DNA from: Streptomyces sp. ACA25
GTDB lineage: Bacteria; Actinomycetota; Actinomycetes; Streptomycetales; Streptomycetaceae
Assembly: GCF_028200735.1 (NCBI RefSeq)
Contig: NZ_JAQKPV010000001.1
Coordinates: 372,001-436,000, forward strand
DNA length: 64,000 nucleotides
Direction: 5' to 3'
In this document: piece after piece, positions 19,640-26,899 of the stretch
Layout: the number at the start of each line of letters is the position of its first letter
How positions within the stretch are numbered: position 1 is the stretch's first letter
Program-made: the position numbers and the translations under genes
The notes under the pieces: generated by a model
What the model saw: only the letters and a program-made list of their open reading frames with translations
Told to the model about the DNA's origin: nothing
The model's database searches: none

Positions 19640-20400
19640 GCGGCGATCCGTCACGGCACGTTGTGGCACGGCTGCGTTCGGTGACCTGGGACGACTGGAG
19701 TGCCGCGTTCGACCACGCGAACTCGCGCGCGCTGCTGATGCGGGAGTATCTGCGTCGTGCCGCTCTCTGGGCCCGGGCGTACGGCGCCGAGGACGCCTGG
19801 CCGTTCCTCGACCTCGCGGAGTACGTCGACCCCGACGTGCGCCCGGCACCCGATGTCGAGGCCGAGGTGGAGGAGCTGCTGCGGAGCGGGGTGGGCCGGG
19901 ATTCGGTCAAGCGGACCTGCCGGGGCGCCGTGCGCTGGGCGGCGCTGAGAGCCAGCACGAGCACCGCTCTCCCCGACCTGCCCGAGCCGTACGAGCCGCT
20001 GCTCCTCATGTACGAGCGGGGCGGCGGCTTCTACCTCGAGGAGATGCTCGACCTGAACGGTGTGTCGATCCAGCTCGGAGACTTCGAGCACAACCTGGGC
20101 GCCACGCCATTCCTCACCCTGGAACCGGCCACGCTCGACGCCCTCGACGCCGAGGGGCAGATCACCTACCACGCGAAGATCGGTGCGGGTTTTCCGAAGG
20201 ACCGGCCGCGCGGGATCGTCCGGCGCCGCATCGCGGGCGACGGGACATACGACGAGGCATTCACCCGCAATCTGCGCTGGGAGCCGACCGAATACCTCCG
20301 GCGCCACGAACTGGGCCACAACGAGGTCGATCACGTGCGGATCACCGAGCGGGAAGCCGCCGCCTTCATCGAGGAAGCCATCCGAAAGCTGAGCCGGTAG
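19636..20400 (+). CDS. Putative immunity protein for toxin 1
   Basis: 254-residue soluble acidic protein with no signal peptide or membrane segment. I do not recognise the family. It has an all-helical looking N-terminal half (MREYLRRAALWARAYGAED) and a second half with LLLMYERGGGFYLEEML, FLTLEPATLDALD, and a charged C-terminal helix ending AAAFIEEAIRKLSR. The ATG overlaps the toxin stop (ATGA at 19636), exactly as the Imm49-like gene overlaps toxin 2, so a role in neutralising toxin 1 is inferred from position. If the RelA/SpoT-like domain is the active warhead, this could be either a direct binder or an alarmone hydrolase, but no HD-hydrolase motif is visible, which favours binding. Confidence 0.62.
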   Translation: MSGDPSRHVVARLRSVTWDDWSAAFDHANSRALLMREYLRRAALWARAYGAEDAWPFLDLAEYVDPDVRPAPDVEAEVEELLRSGVGRDSVKRTCRGAVRWAALRASTSTALPDLPEPYEPLLLMYERGGGFYLEEMLDLNGVSIQLGDFEHNLGATPFLTLEPATLDALDAEGQITYHAKIGAGFPKDRPRGIVRRRIAGDGTYDEAFTRNLRWEPTEYLRRHELGHNEVDHVRITEREAAAFIEEAIRKLSR

Positions 20401-20472
20401 CCACGGGCGGGGCGCCATCGCCGCGTCGGCGGATCCTTCGGAGGAGACGGGTGAGCGGCAGCGCGGAGGTGA

Positions 20473-20499
20473 TGTCACATCCGGGGAGGCTGTGCTGTC
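20473..20499 (+). promoter_or_regulatory. Candidate ECF41-dependent promoter
   Basis: TGTCACA (20473-20479), a 16-nt spacer, then TGTC (20496-20499) resembles the reported ECF41 promoter pattern of TGTCACA at -35 and CGTC at -10. It lies 51 nt upstream of the decarboxylase-like gene and would make the sigma gene autoregulated. A small hairpin (20513-20528) follows in the leader. Confidence 0.68.
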
Positions 20500-20549
20500 C
20501 AAGAGGGGTGAACGCCCCGCACGGGGCGGCACGACAAGGAGGCACCGCC

Positions 20550-21122
20550 ATGGCCCGCATCTCCCTCACCCCTCCCCGCACCCCGCTGCTGCGCCTGCTC
20601 GAGTGGTACTCGCGGCGCTCCTACGGGAAGGTCCTGGACGTCGGGCTGGTCCTGGGTCACCACCCGCGGATCCTGCGCGGCGTGTTCGGCTTCGAGAACA
20701 AGGTGTCACGGTGGAACGAGCTGGACCCCGAGCTGAAGCACCTGGCCGTGATGGCCACCGCGGCGAAGATCAACTGCTCCTGGTGCCTGGACTTCGGGCA
20801 CTGGACCGCCGACCAACTGGGGCTCTCCCCGGAAAAGGTCAGTAAGGTCCCCGTCTGGAGGAAACACCGGGAGTCCTTCACCGACATGGAGCAGCTGGTG
20901 ATGGAGTACGCCGAGGCGATGACCGAATCCGGCCCGACCGTCACCGACGAGCAGACCTCCCGGCTGATCCGGCACCTCGGTGAGCCGGCCTTCGTCGAGC
21001 TGACCGTGATGGTCGCCCTGGAGAACTTCCGCTCGCGGGTCAACAGTGCCGTCGGGCTCACCAGCCAGGGCTTCTCGGAGTCCTGCGCGGTCCGCCCGCC
21101 CGGTCAGGCCGTCGCGGAATGA
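20550..21122 (+). CDS. Carboxymuconolactone decarboxylase-family protein
   Basis: 190-residue AhpD/CMD-fold protein. The redox motif is CSWCLDFGH (Cys76, Cys79, His84), preceded by KHLAVMATAAKIN and followed by a C-terminal helix with VMVALENFRSRVNSAVG. In AhpD-like members the cysteine pair reduces peroxides or disulfides. I start at ATG 20550 because AAGGAGG sits seven bases upstream (20537-20543); a longer in-frame start at 20451 would include the promoter. The gene overlaps the ECF41 sigma gene (ATGA at 21119). A CMD-family gene beside the sigma gene is the hallmark context of ECF41, so it is very likely part of that sigma factor's regulon. Confidence 0.88.
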   Translation: MARISLTPPRTPLLRLLEWYSRRSYGKVLDVGLVLGHHPRILRGVFGFENKVSRWNELDPELKHLAVMATAAKINCSWCLDFGHWTADQLGLSPEKVSKVPVWRKHRESFTDMEQLVMEYAEAMTESGPTVTDEQTSRLIRHLGEPAFVELTVMVALENFRSRVNSAVGLTSQGFSESCAVRPPGQAVAE

Positions 21123-22015
21123 CCCGTGAGGAGAGGACGGCCCCGGTGCCGGACCGTACCGCCGTCTTCGAGGAGCACCGGGACCGTCTCTTCGGCATCG
21201 CCTACCGGATGCTGGGCAGCGTCGCGGACGCCGAGGACCTGGTCCAGGACGCCTGGCTGAAGTGGAGTCAGGCGTCCGGGACGGTGCACCACCCCGGCGC
21301 CTACCTGGCGCGGACCGTAACCAACCTGGCCCTCAACCGGCTGACCTCCGCCGCCGCCCAGCGTGAGCACTACGTGGGCACGTGGCTTCCCGAGCCGCTG
21401 GTCAGCGCCCCCGACGTGGCGGACGAGGTGGAGCGGGCCGACTCCGTCTCCCTCGCCATGCTGGTGGTGCTGGAGAGCCTGAGCCCGCTGGAGCGGGCGG
21501 TGTTCGTCCTCCGTGAGGTGTTCGGCTATCCGCACCGGGAGGTCGCCCGGGTGGTGGGCCGCTCCGAGGCCGCCGTCCGGCAGCTGGCACGCCGGGCGAA
21601 GGCGCATGTGGAGTCCCGCGCGCCCCGTTACGAGCCGTCGGCCGAGGAACAGCGCCGGGTCACCGGTGAGTTCGCCGCGGCCTGCCTCGGCGGTGACCTC
21701 AGCCGGCTGCTGGAGCTGCTCGCTCCGGACGTCACCGTCTGGTCGGACGGCGGTGGAAAGCGGTCCGCAGCCCTGCGCCCCATCCATGGCCCCGGAAAGG
21801 TGGCCCGCTGGCTGCTCGGTGTGACCGAAGGCGCCGGCGGCGACCTGACCCTCACCGCGGTGGATGTGAACGGCAGCCCTGGCTTCCTGGTCACCGTCGG
21901 GGGTGAGGTGGAGACCGTCGCCGCCCTGGAGGTCGGGAACGGCCGCATCACCGCGGTCCGGGTCGTCCGCAATCCCGACAAGCTCCGTCACCTCACCGCA
22001 CCGGGAGCTGACTGA
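21119..22015 (+). CDS. ECF41 (SigJ-like) RNA polymerase sigma factor
   Basis: 298 residues, longer than ordinary ECF sigma factors because of a C-terminal SnoaL-like domain. Region 2 contains HRDRLFGIAYRMLGS and DAEDLVQDAWLKW. Region 4 contains YPHREVARVVGRSEAAVRQL. The linker YVGTWLPEPL and the C-terminal NPDKL are diagnostic ECF41 motifs; in studied members the C-terminal extension controls sigma activity in place of a separate anti-sigma factor. It is coupled to the CMD gene and followed by a strong hairpin. The inducing signal is not known for most ECF41 members and cannot be read here. Confidence 0.9.
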   Translation: MTREERTAPVPDRTAVFEEHRDRLFGIAYRMLGSVADAEDLVQDAWLKWSQASGTVHHPGAYLARTVTNLALNRLTSAAAQREHYVGTWLPEPLVSAPDVADEVERADSVSLAMLVVLESLSPLERAVFVLREVFGYPHREVARVVGRSEAAVRQLARRAKAHVESRAPRYEPSAEEQRRVTGEFAAACLGGDLSRLLELLAPDVTVWSDGGGKRSAALRPIHGPGKVARWLLGVTEGAGGDLTLTAVDVNGSPGFLVTVGGEVETVAALEVGNGRITAVRVVRNPDKLRHLTAPGAD

Positions 22016-22091
22016 ACACCACCGGGCGCCGGAACCGGCGAACTTTACGGTGTCAGTGGCGTAGCGCACCATGTACGCAGCAACCGGCTTC

Positions 22092-22130
22092 CGCCGGGGC
22101 CCGGCGCGGAGGGGGCGCCGGGCCCCGGCG
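22092..22130. terminator. Strong hairpin downstream of ECF41 gene
   Basis: 16-bp perfect stem with a 7-nt loop GGAGGGG, all GC. It starts 77 nt after the sigma gene stop and isolates that operon from the second toxin module. Confidence 0.75.
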
Positions 22131-22213
22131 TGGGTTCGGACACGGAAAGGGACGGGGGGTCCGATGTCAGGCTGGTGCACGTTGGCTTCGGGTGTCGGCG
22201 GCGTGCGGAGCCG

Positions 22214-22234
22214 GACGGCGGAGGCGGCGGAGAG
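22214..22234 (+). repeat. 21-bp block shared by both toxin leaders, copy 2
   Basis: Identical to 16532-16552; here it ends 65 nt before the toxin 2 start. Confidence 0.6.
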
Positions 22235-22299
22235 ACGGGTGGGCCGGGGGGCGGGCTACGCCATCCCCCGGAGTCCGTCACCGGCGGGCCGGTGCGGCC

Positions 22300-25017
22300 G
22301 TGGCTGAGGACATCGAGCGGATACATCCGTCCGGCATACCTGAATTCACCGGCGACTTGGGGCAACTGGAGTCCGACCAGGCGGCTCTGCGGGCGGATGC
22401 GAGAGCGATCCGGGGGATCGGCGCGTCCGTCCACCGCCGTTTCCAGGGGCTGTCCGCGTTCTACCAGGCACCTGAGGCGGAGCAGCTGTTCGCCAGCACG
22501 CTGCCCGTCAAGACCCGGTCGGACGAATTCGCCACCGACCTGGAGACGGTCAGCTCGGCGGTGAAGACCTACGCCGCAGAGATCCGCCCCCTGGTCGCCA
22601 GGTTACGCCGCCTGAAGGCCGAGGCGCAGACGTTCGTCAGCACCCTGGGGGAAGGCGACGGCTGGAGAGAGGACACCGACAAGGTCGACCGCAACAACGA
22701 GTTGCTCCGGGAAATCTCCGTCACGGTGGCCGAGTTCTGGGCCGCTGAGCGCACCGCCGCGAACCGGATCACCGGGATCTGGAGCGGAACGCAGTGGGCC
22801 GTCGACGACGGTTCCGGCGGCGAGCACATGTACGGCCTGAGCACGGAGGACATGGCCGAGGCCGGGGAGACACCCTGGGGCAAGGCGGTCGAGAGGAAGC
22901 GCTCCCCCTGGGACGTCGGCCATCACTTCAAGAACTTCGTGTGGGACGGCTTCATCGTCGAAGGCATCTGGGGGACCCTGACCGGCCTCGGCGGTCTGGT
23001 CGGGCTCGAGGGTGCCGAGGCGTTCGAGGAGTCCTGGAAAGGGCTGGGCCAACTGGCCACCGGACTGGCCATCGTGGTCTCACCGGTCAACCACGCTCTG
23101 CACCGGGTGATGCCGGACGGCGCGGTCAAGGACTGGATGGACGACAGCCTTCACACCACCGTGGAAGTCGGCAAGGCGATGGTCGCCTGGGACGACTGGA
23201 GCGAGAACCCGGCCCGCGCCGCCGGCCTGGTCAGCTTCAACGTACTCACCACCGTTGCCACCGCCGGGACGGGCACCGCGATCAAGGGCGCCGGGGCGTC
23301 CGGAACCGCTGCCAGGGTCGCCCACACGGCCGGACGCGTCGGAGCGGCCGTCGACCCGATGACTTACATCGGCCGTGGCGTGGGCGCCGGACTCGGCGCG
23401 CTCCCCAAGGTCGGCAACCTCACCAGCAGTCTGGGAAACCTCGGCGCGGTCAAGGGCTTCGAACTCCCCGACGGGTCCCTGCGGCTTCCCGACGGGACCA
23501 CCGTGCCTCCCGGCGCCGCATTACCGGAGCTGCCTCCGGGTCGCCACGCCGTCGAGCTCCAGGACGGCACCGTCCGGCTTCCCGACGGCAGCACCCTGCA
23601 CCCCGACGGCCGGCTCGATGCCCCCGACGGCCGGACCGTACAGACCCCTGACCGGATACCCGCCGAACTCAATGCCGGTGACCGGGCGACCCTTTCCGCC
23701 GACGATGCCGCCCGGCACGCCGAGACCCCCGCGCCGGCCTTCGCCGCCCTCGGCGACATGCCCGGCTCCCCCACGGCCCGGGCGGGCGACAGCCTCCCCG
23801 GCGCCACCGCCCACCATCCCTCCACCGGCGGTACCGGCGGTACCGGCGGTACCGCCGGCGCCGGCTCGGCCGGTGACCTGACCGCCGGCGGGAGCCGCGT
23901 CGCGGAGAACGCCGTAGGAAGGGGCGGCAGCCCCGGCCCGTCGTCGCCGGGCCCCGCACATGACGGACCGGGCGGCGGCACCGCAACGCAGCCGGGTGGC
24001 TCCGGCTCCGCCGGGGCCGGTCATCTCCACGGAGACGGACCCGGCGGAGCCACGCCGGGTGGGGACCACATACCGGGCCAGCGCGGTGACACCGGCGCGG
24101 GTGGTGACACCCGGAGCGGCCAAGCCGCCCGGGTGACGCCGGAGGAGGGAAAGGAGATTGTCCGTCGACAGGTGGAGCGAGCCAATACGGACACCGAGTG
24201 GGCTCAAAAGTACTACCGGGAAGACGGACACCGTCACAGTGTCCTCCGCAGGGACGAGAATGGTGACCTGCTACCGCAACTTGTTGATGATCCGACAGGT
24301 CAGCAGCGATGGATAGCCAAGCATGACCTGCCGCCTGCCGTCCCGGAAGCGTACCTGTACACCGATCCGATCACCGGTCACCGGTCCATGGTGAGCGCGG
24401 AGAAGCTTGTCGAGCTCGACCACGCAGCACGTCAACGCCAGGACGCCATCACGGCCGACACCGCGGCAGGGGATCAGCTGAAGAGTGCGCAGCAGGCATA
24501 CGCGGAAGACCCCACTCCGGAGCTCCGGGGACTGCGGGATGAATACGACAGTGTTTACAAGTCGACACACACTCGGATGAGTAAGGCGGTTGAGGATTTC
24601 GGTGAAATGGTGGCTCGGCAGCACGCGATTCCGGAGCACTACCCGAACGCTCGCGAAATTTTAACTGAAGGAAAGCCTCGGAACAACAGCTTCGACCAGA
24701 TATGGAAGGATGAGGTCACTGGGCGCTATATCGTGGTGGAGGCAAAGGGATCACCGGAAGCACCTCTTGGTGAGCGCTACGGACTCACTGGGAAGCGCGT
24801 GAAGCAAGGTACTCGTTATTACTTCGATACCATCGTCGAGAAGATGAGGAGGCGTGGGTCAATGGGTAATGTGGATGAGCATGCGCTGAGTGCAGAGCTG
24901 CGCCAAGCCATTGATTCAGGGAATGTGGACTACGTCCTGGTGAAAGCGGAGGCTGACGGGGTTATGTATGCTGGGTATTCAATGGAGTATTTCGATGTGA
25001 GGAGTGCATTGGAGTGA
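22300..25017 (+). CDS. T7SS-type polymorphic toxin with PD-(D/E)XK nuclease tip
   Basis: 905 residues from GTG 22300, chosen because VAEDIERIHPSGIPEFTGDL aligns with the start of toxin 1. Residues 1-470 are closely similar to toxin 1 (T7SS signal with FQGLSAFYQAPEAEQLFAST, hydrophobic helices, PDGSLRLPDGTTVPPG). A Gly/Pro/Thr-rich linker follows, then an unrelated C terminus from about residue 620. The tip has FDQIW with Asp799 and IVVEAKGS with Glu814 and Lys816, the spacing expected for a PD-(D/E)XK nuclease, then KQGTRYYFDTIVEKM. It is predicted to cut nucleic acid in the target cell. Three in-frame TTA codons (22603, 23521, 24661) suggest bldA control. GC falls from about 24140 onward. 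The stop overlaps the immunity gene. Confidence 0.82.
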   Translation: MAEDIERIHPSGIPEFTGDLGQLESDQAALRADARAIRGIGASVHRRFQGLSAFYQAPEAEQLFASTLPVKTRSDEFATDLETVSSAVKTYAAEIRPLVARLRRLKAEAQTFVSTLGEGDGWREDTDKVDRNNELLREISVTVAEFWAAERTAANRITGIWSGTQWAVDDGSGGEHMYGLSTEDMAEAGETPWGKAVERKRSPWDVGHHFKNFVWDGFIVEGIWGTLTGLGGLVGLEGAEAFEESWKGLGQLATGLAIVVSPVNHALHRVMPDGAVKDWMDDSLHTTVEVGKAMVAWDDWSENPARAAGLVSFNVLTTVATAGTGTAIKGAGASGTAARVAHTAGRVGAAVDPMTYIGRGVGAGLGALPKVGNLTSSLGNLGAVKGFELPDGSLRLPDGTTVPPGAALPELPPGRHAVELQDGTVRLPDGSTLHPDGRLDAPDGRTVQTPDRIPAELNAGDRATLSADDAARHAETPAPAFAALGDMPGSPTARAGDSLPGATAHHPSTGGTGGTGGTAGAGSAGDLTAGGSRVAENAVGRGGSPGPSSPGPAHDGPGGGTATQPGGSGSAGAGHLHGDGPGGATPGGDHIPGQRGDTGAGGDTRSGQAARVTPEEGKEIVRRQVERANTDTEWAQKYYREDGHRHSVLRRDENGDLLPQLVDDPTGQQRWIAKHDLPPAVPEAYLYTDPITGHRSMVSAEKLVELDHAARQRQDAITADTAAGDQLKSAQQAYAEDPTPELRGLRDEYDSVYKSTHTRMSKAVEDFGEMVARQHAIPEHYPNAREILTEGKPRNNSFDQIWKDEVTGRYIVVEAKGSPEAPLGERYGLTGKRVKQGTRYYFDTIVEKMRRRGSMGNVDEHALSAELRQAIDSGNVDYVLVKAEADGVMYAGYSMEYFDVRSALE

Positions 25018-25877
25018 CAATCGAAATTGCCCGTCCTGTTTTCCCGTACGTGGCGAACTTGCCTCGCTTTCTGCAGGATATCGATGCGAGTATTGGTGGT
25101 GAAGTAGATGTCCTCGCGGAATCGCCCGGCATGTTCAATATGGCATTTCTTGGTACCTTGACGAGAGTATATGCGCACAGTATCGCAGACCCGGCGGCAG
25201 ATAAGTTTGAGACGTGGGACGCATGGGTTACTGCGATGCAAGTGGGTTCGGCCTTGTTCGCTGCGGCTGTTGCCCCGCTTGGTACGACAGTGGCATGTCG
25301 TATTAATCATGAGGTGCGGGCTATTCCAGCGACAGGAGCGCAGTATTTCACTGATGCGGGTAATTGGCTTACGGCATTCTGGTTGGCGGTTATTTGTCGT
25401 GATCAGGGGCGTATGAGTCAGTTGTGTCGCGTTCCTCTTTCTTTGCTGCGCGATTCGGGTGCGGAGTACGATGAGTACATCTATTCGTGGGTGGATGCGT
25501 TGCAAAGCTATTGGACTGGGCGTCCTGGCATGGCGGACAAGCTGATCGCTGCTTTCGAAGGTGCCGACCCTGCTGTGGCGCGAGCACCTCGGGATCTGCT
25601 TCTCATGATCCTTTCTGCGCCTATCGATCTCTTTTACCGCTTTGTGAGGCGGGATCCTGAGCAGATCAACAGTTCGCTTGTTCAGGCTCTTCAGCTGCAC
25701 AAGGAGTACTGGACCGCGGATGAGGACCGCCTCTCAGATGTTGATGGGTTCGTCGCCCTCGGGCCGCTTGCCATTGCCTGTCTGGCCTATGATGCCGGTC
25801 ACCCGATCAATGTGCAGTCCGAATATCTCCCCGAGCACCTGCTCAAGCGCAGTTGGCTGGGCGAGTTCCCGACGTAG
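25014..25877 (+). CDS. Imm49-family immunity protein
   Basis: 287-residue soluble helical protein. The C-terminal stretch ALQLHKEYWTADEDR, then LGPLAIACLAYDAGHPI and SEYLPEHLL, matches what I know of the Imm49 family of polymorphic-toxin immunity proteins. GTG 25014 overlaps the toxin stop (GTGA), giving one-to-one coupling with the nuclease tip. Base composition is strikingly lower in GC than the rest of the window (a hand count of 25081-25140 gives 31 of 60), and codon choice uses many A/T third positions, so toxin tip and immunity gene look acquired together. It should bind and block the nuclease domain in the producing cell. Confidence 0.82.
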   Translation: MTIEIARPVFPYVANLPRFLQDIDASIGGEVDVLAESPGMFNMAFLGTLTRVYAHSIADPAADKFETWDAWVTAMQVGSALFAAAVAPLGTTVACRINHEVRAIPATGAQYFTDAGNWLTAFWLAVICRDQGRMSQLCRVPLSLLRDSGAEYDEYIYSWVDALQSYWTGRPGMADKLIAAFEGADPAVARAPRDLLLMILSAPIDLFYRFVRRDPEQINSSLVQALQLHKEYWTADEDRLSDVDGFVALGPLAIACLAYDAGHPINVQSEYLPEHLLKRSWLGEFPT

Positions 25878-25911
25878 ACCTGTCCGGCCTCGACGGTTTT
25901 CTCGGTCCCCT

Positions 25912-25945
25912 GAGCAGCACGGTGCATCCGCACCATGTGGTGCTC
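25912..25945. terminator. Convergent hairpin between immunity gene and DUF2071 gene
   Basis: Inverted repeat with outer 9-bp arms (one mismatch), inner 5-bp arms GGTGC/GCACC, a 4-nt loop and a 2-nt bulge. It sits between two convergent genes. Confidence 0.6.
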
Positions 25946-25995
25946 CCGGTCCCGGCCCGGTCGCGCGGCCCGCACCGGCAGTCCTTGTCGGGCGT

Positions 25996-26781
25996 CTACC
26001 GGTGACGCCGCTCGGAGGGCAGGGCTTCCGGCAGGCCGAAGCGGGTCTGGACGCCCGGGGAGTACAGGACGCTCTCCGGGGCGGCCGGGTCCACCAGGCC
26101 GTCCGGCAGTCCGCTGCGGCGCAGCAGGTCCTGGTCGCAGACCAGCAGTTCCGCGGAGTGCAGGGGCCATGGCCGGTGCTGGTTCGGCAGGTACCAGGTG
26201 CGCCCCCGGGCCCGGACGTGCAGGCCCCAGCGCGCGGTCAGGAAGTGGTCGGCCGCCGAAGGCTGTGGCAGAGGGTCGCCGATGGCCACGCCGAACCGGG
26301 AGACCGGCCTGCGGCCGGGGGCGTAGGGGCGCACGGAGTAGCCGATCCGGCCGGCGGTGGTGTGCCGGGCGCAGGACGCCCATCGGTACGGCAGCCCGAA
26401 GACCGCGTTGGCGGTGAGCACCGGGAGCAGTCGCGGGCAGTCCAGGCTGAGGAAGACGATGCCGCGCCGGCCGAGCCGGTCAACGCTGTACAGCCGCACG
26501 TTGATTTCCGGGAAGCGCCCGAGGTACGGCACCGGTGGGCCGGCGCCGAGGCCGAGCGACTCCATGCCGAAGCCGATCAGGCCGACTGGCGTCGTCCCGT
26601 CCATGACGTCCGGACGGGTGCCGGCCGGCAGCAGGGGGGCGACTGCCTCCGGCGGTACCGACCAGTGCAGGAAGGCCGCGTCGCGCCAGAACTGCTGAAA
26701 GATCACCCGGCGGAGCGCGCGGGGTGCTTCCGGAGTGACGGGCTCCACGGGGTGCGGAAGGCCGCCGGAGTCACGGTCCAC
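25996..26781 (-). CDS. DUF2071 (YqjF-like) protein
   Basis: 261 residues from GTG. The sequence has the DUF2071 pattern: FQQFWRDAAFLHWSVPPEAV at the start, LLPAGTRPD, GLIGFGMESLG, EINVRLYS, GIVFLSLDC and the C-terminal LLVCDQDLLRRSGLP. The family belongs to the acetoacetate-decarboxylase-like fold but its biochemical role is not established; no Schiff-base lysine is obvious. It has no signal peptide. It stands alone, 118 nt downstream of the aminotransferase stop in the same direction, so it could be the last gene of that transcript. Nothing around it indicates its job. Confidence 0.8.
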   Translation of the reverse strand: MDRDSGGLPHPVEPVTPEAPRALRRVIFQQFWRDAAFLHWSVPPEAVAPLLPAGTRPDVMDGTTPVGLIGFGMESLGLGAGPPVPYLGRFPEINVRLYSVDRLGRRGIVFLSLDCPRLLPVLTANAVFGLPYRWASCARHTTAGRIGYSVRPYAPGRRPVSRFGVAIGDPLPQPSAADHFLTARWGLHVRARGRTWYLPNQHRPWPLHSAELLVCDQDLLRRSGLPDGLVDPAAPESVLYSPGVQTRFGLPEALPSERRHR

Positions 26782-26899
26782 GGTCGTGTCGCCTCCTGTC
26801 GCAGGGCCAGGGCCCGCCTGAGGGCCCGCCCATGGTCACTGTGTCACGGGTGTTCAGGCTTTCGGCTGCGGAGCGCGGAGGAGTGGTCAGAAGGGTGGG

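Noticed and set aside
22027-22040. Small inverted repeat just after the ECF41 gene
   Set aside because: A 6-bp stem with a 2-nt loop is too small to be a terminator; the 16-bp hairpin at 22092 is the better candidate.
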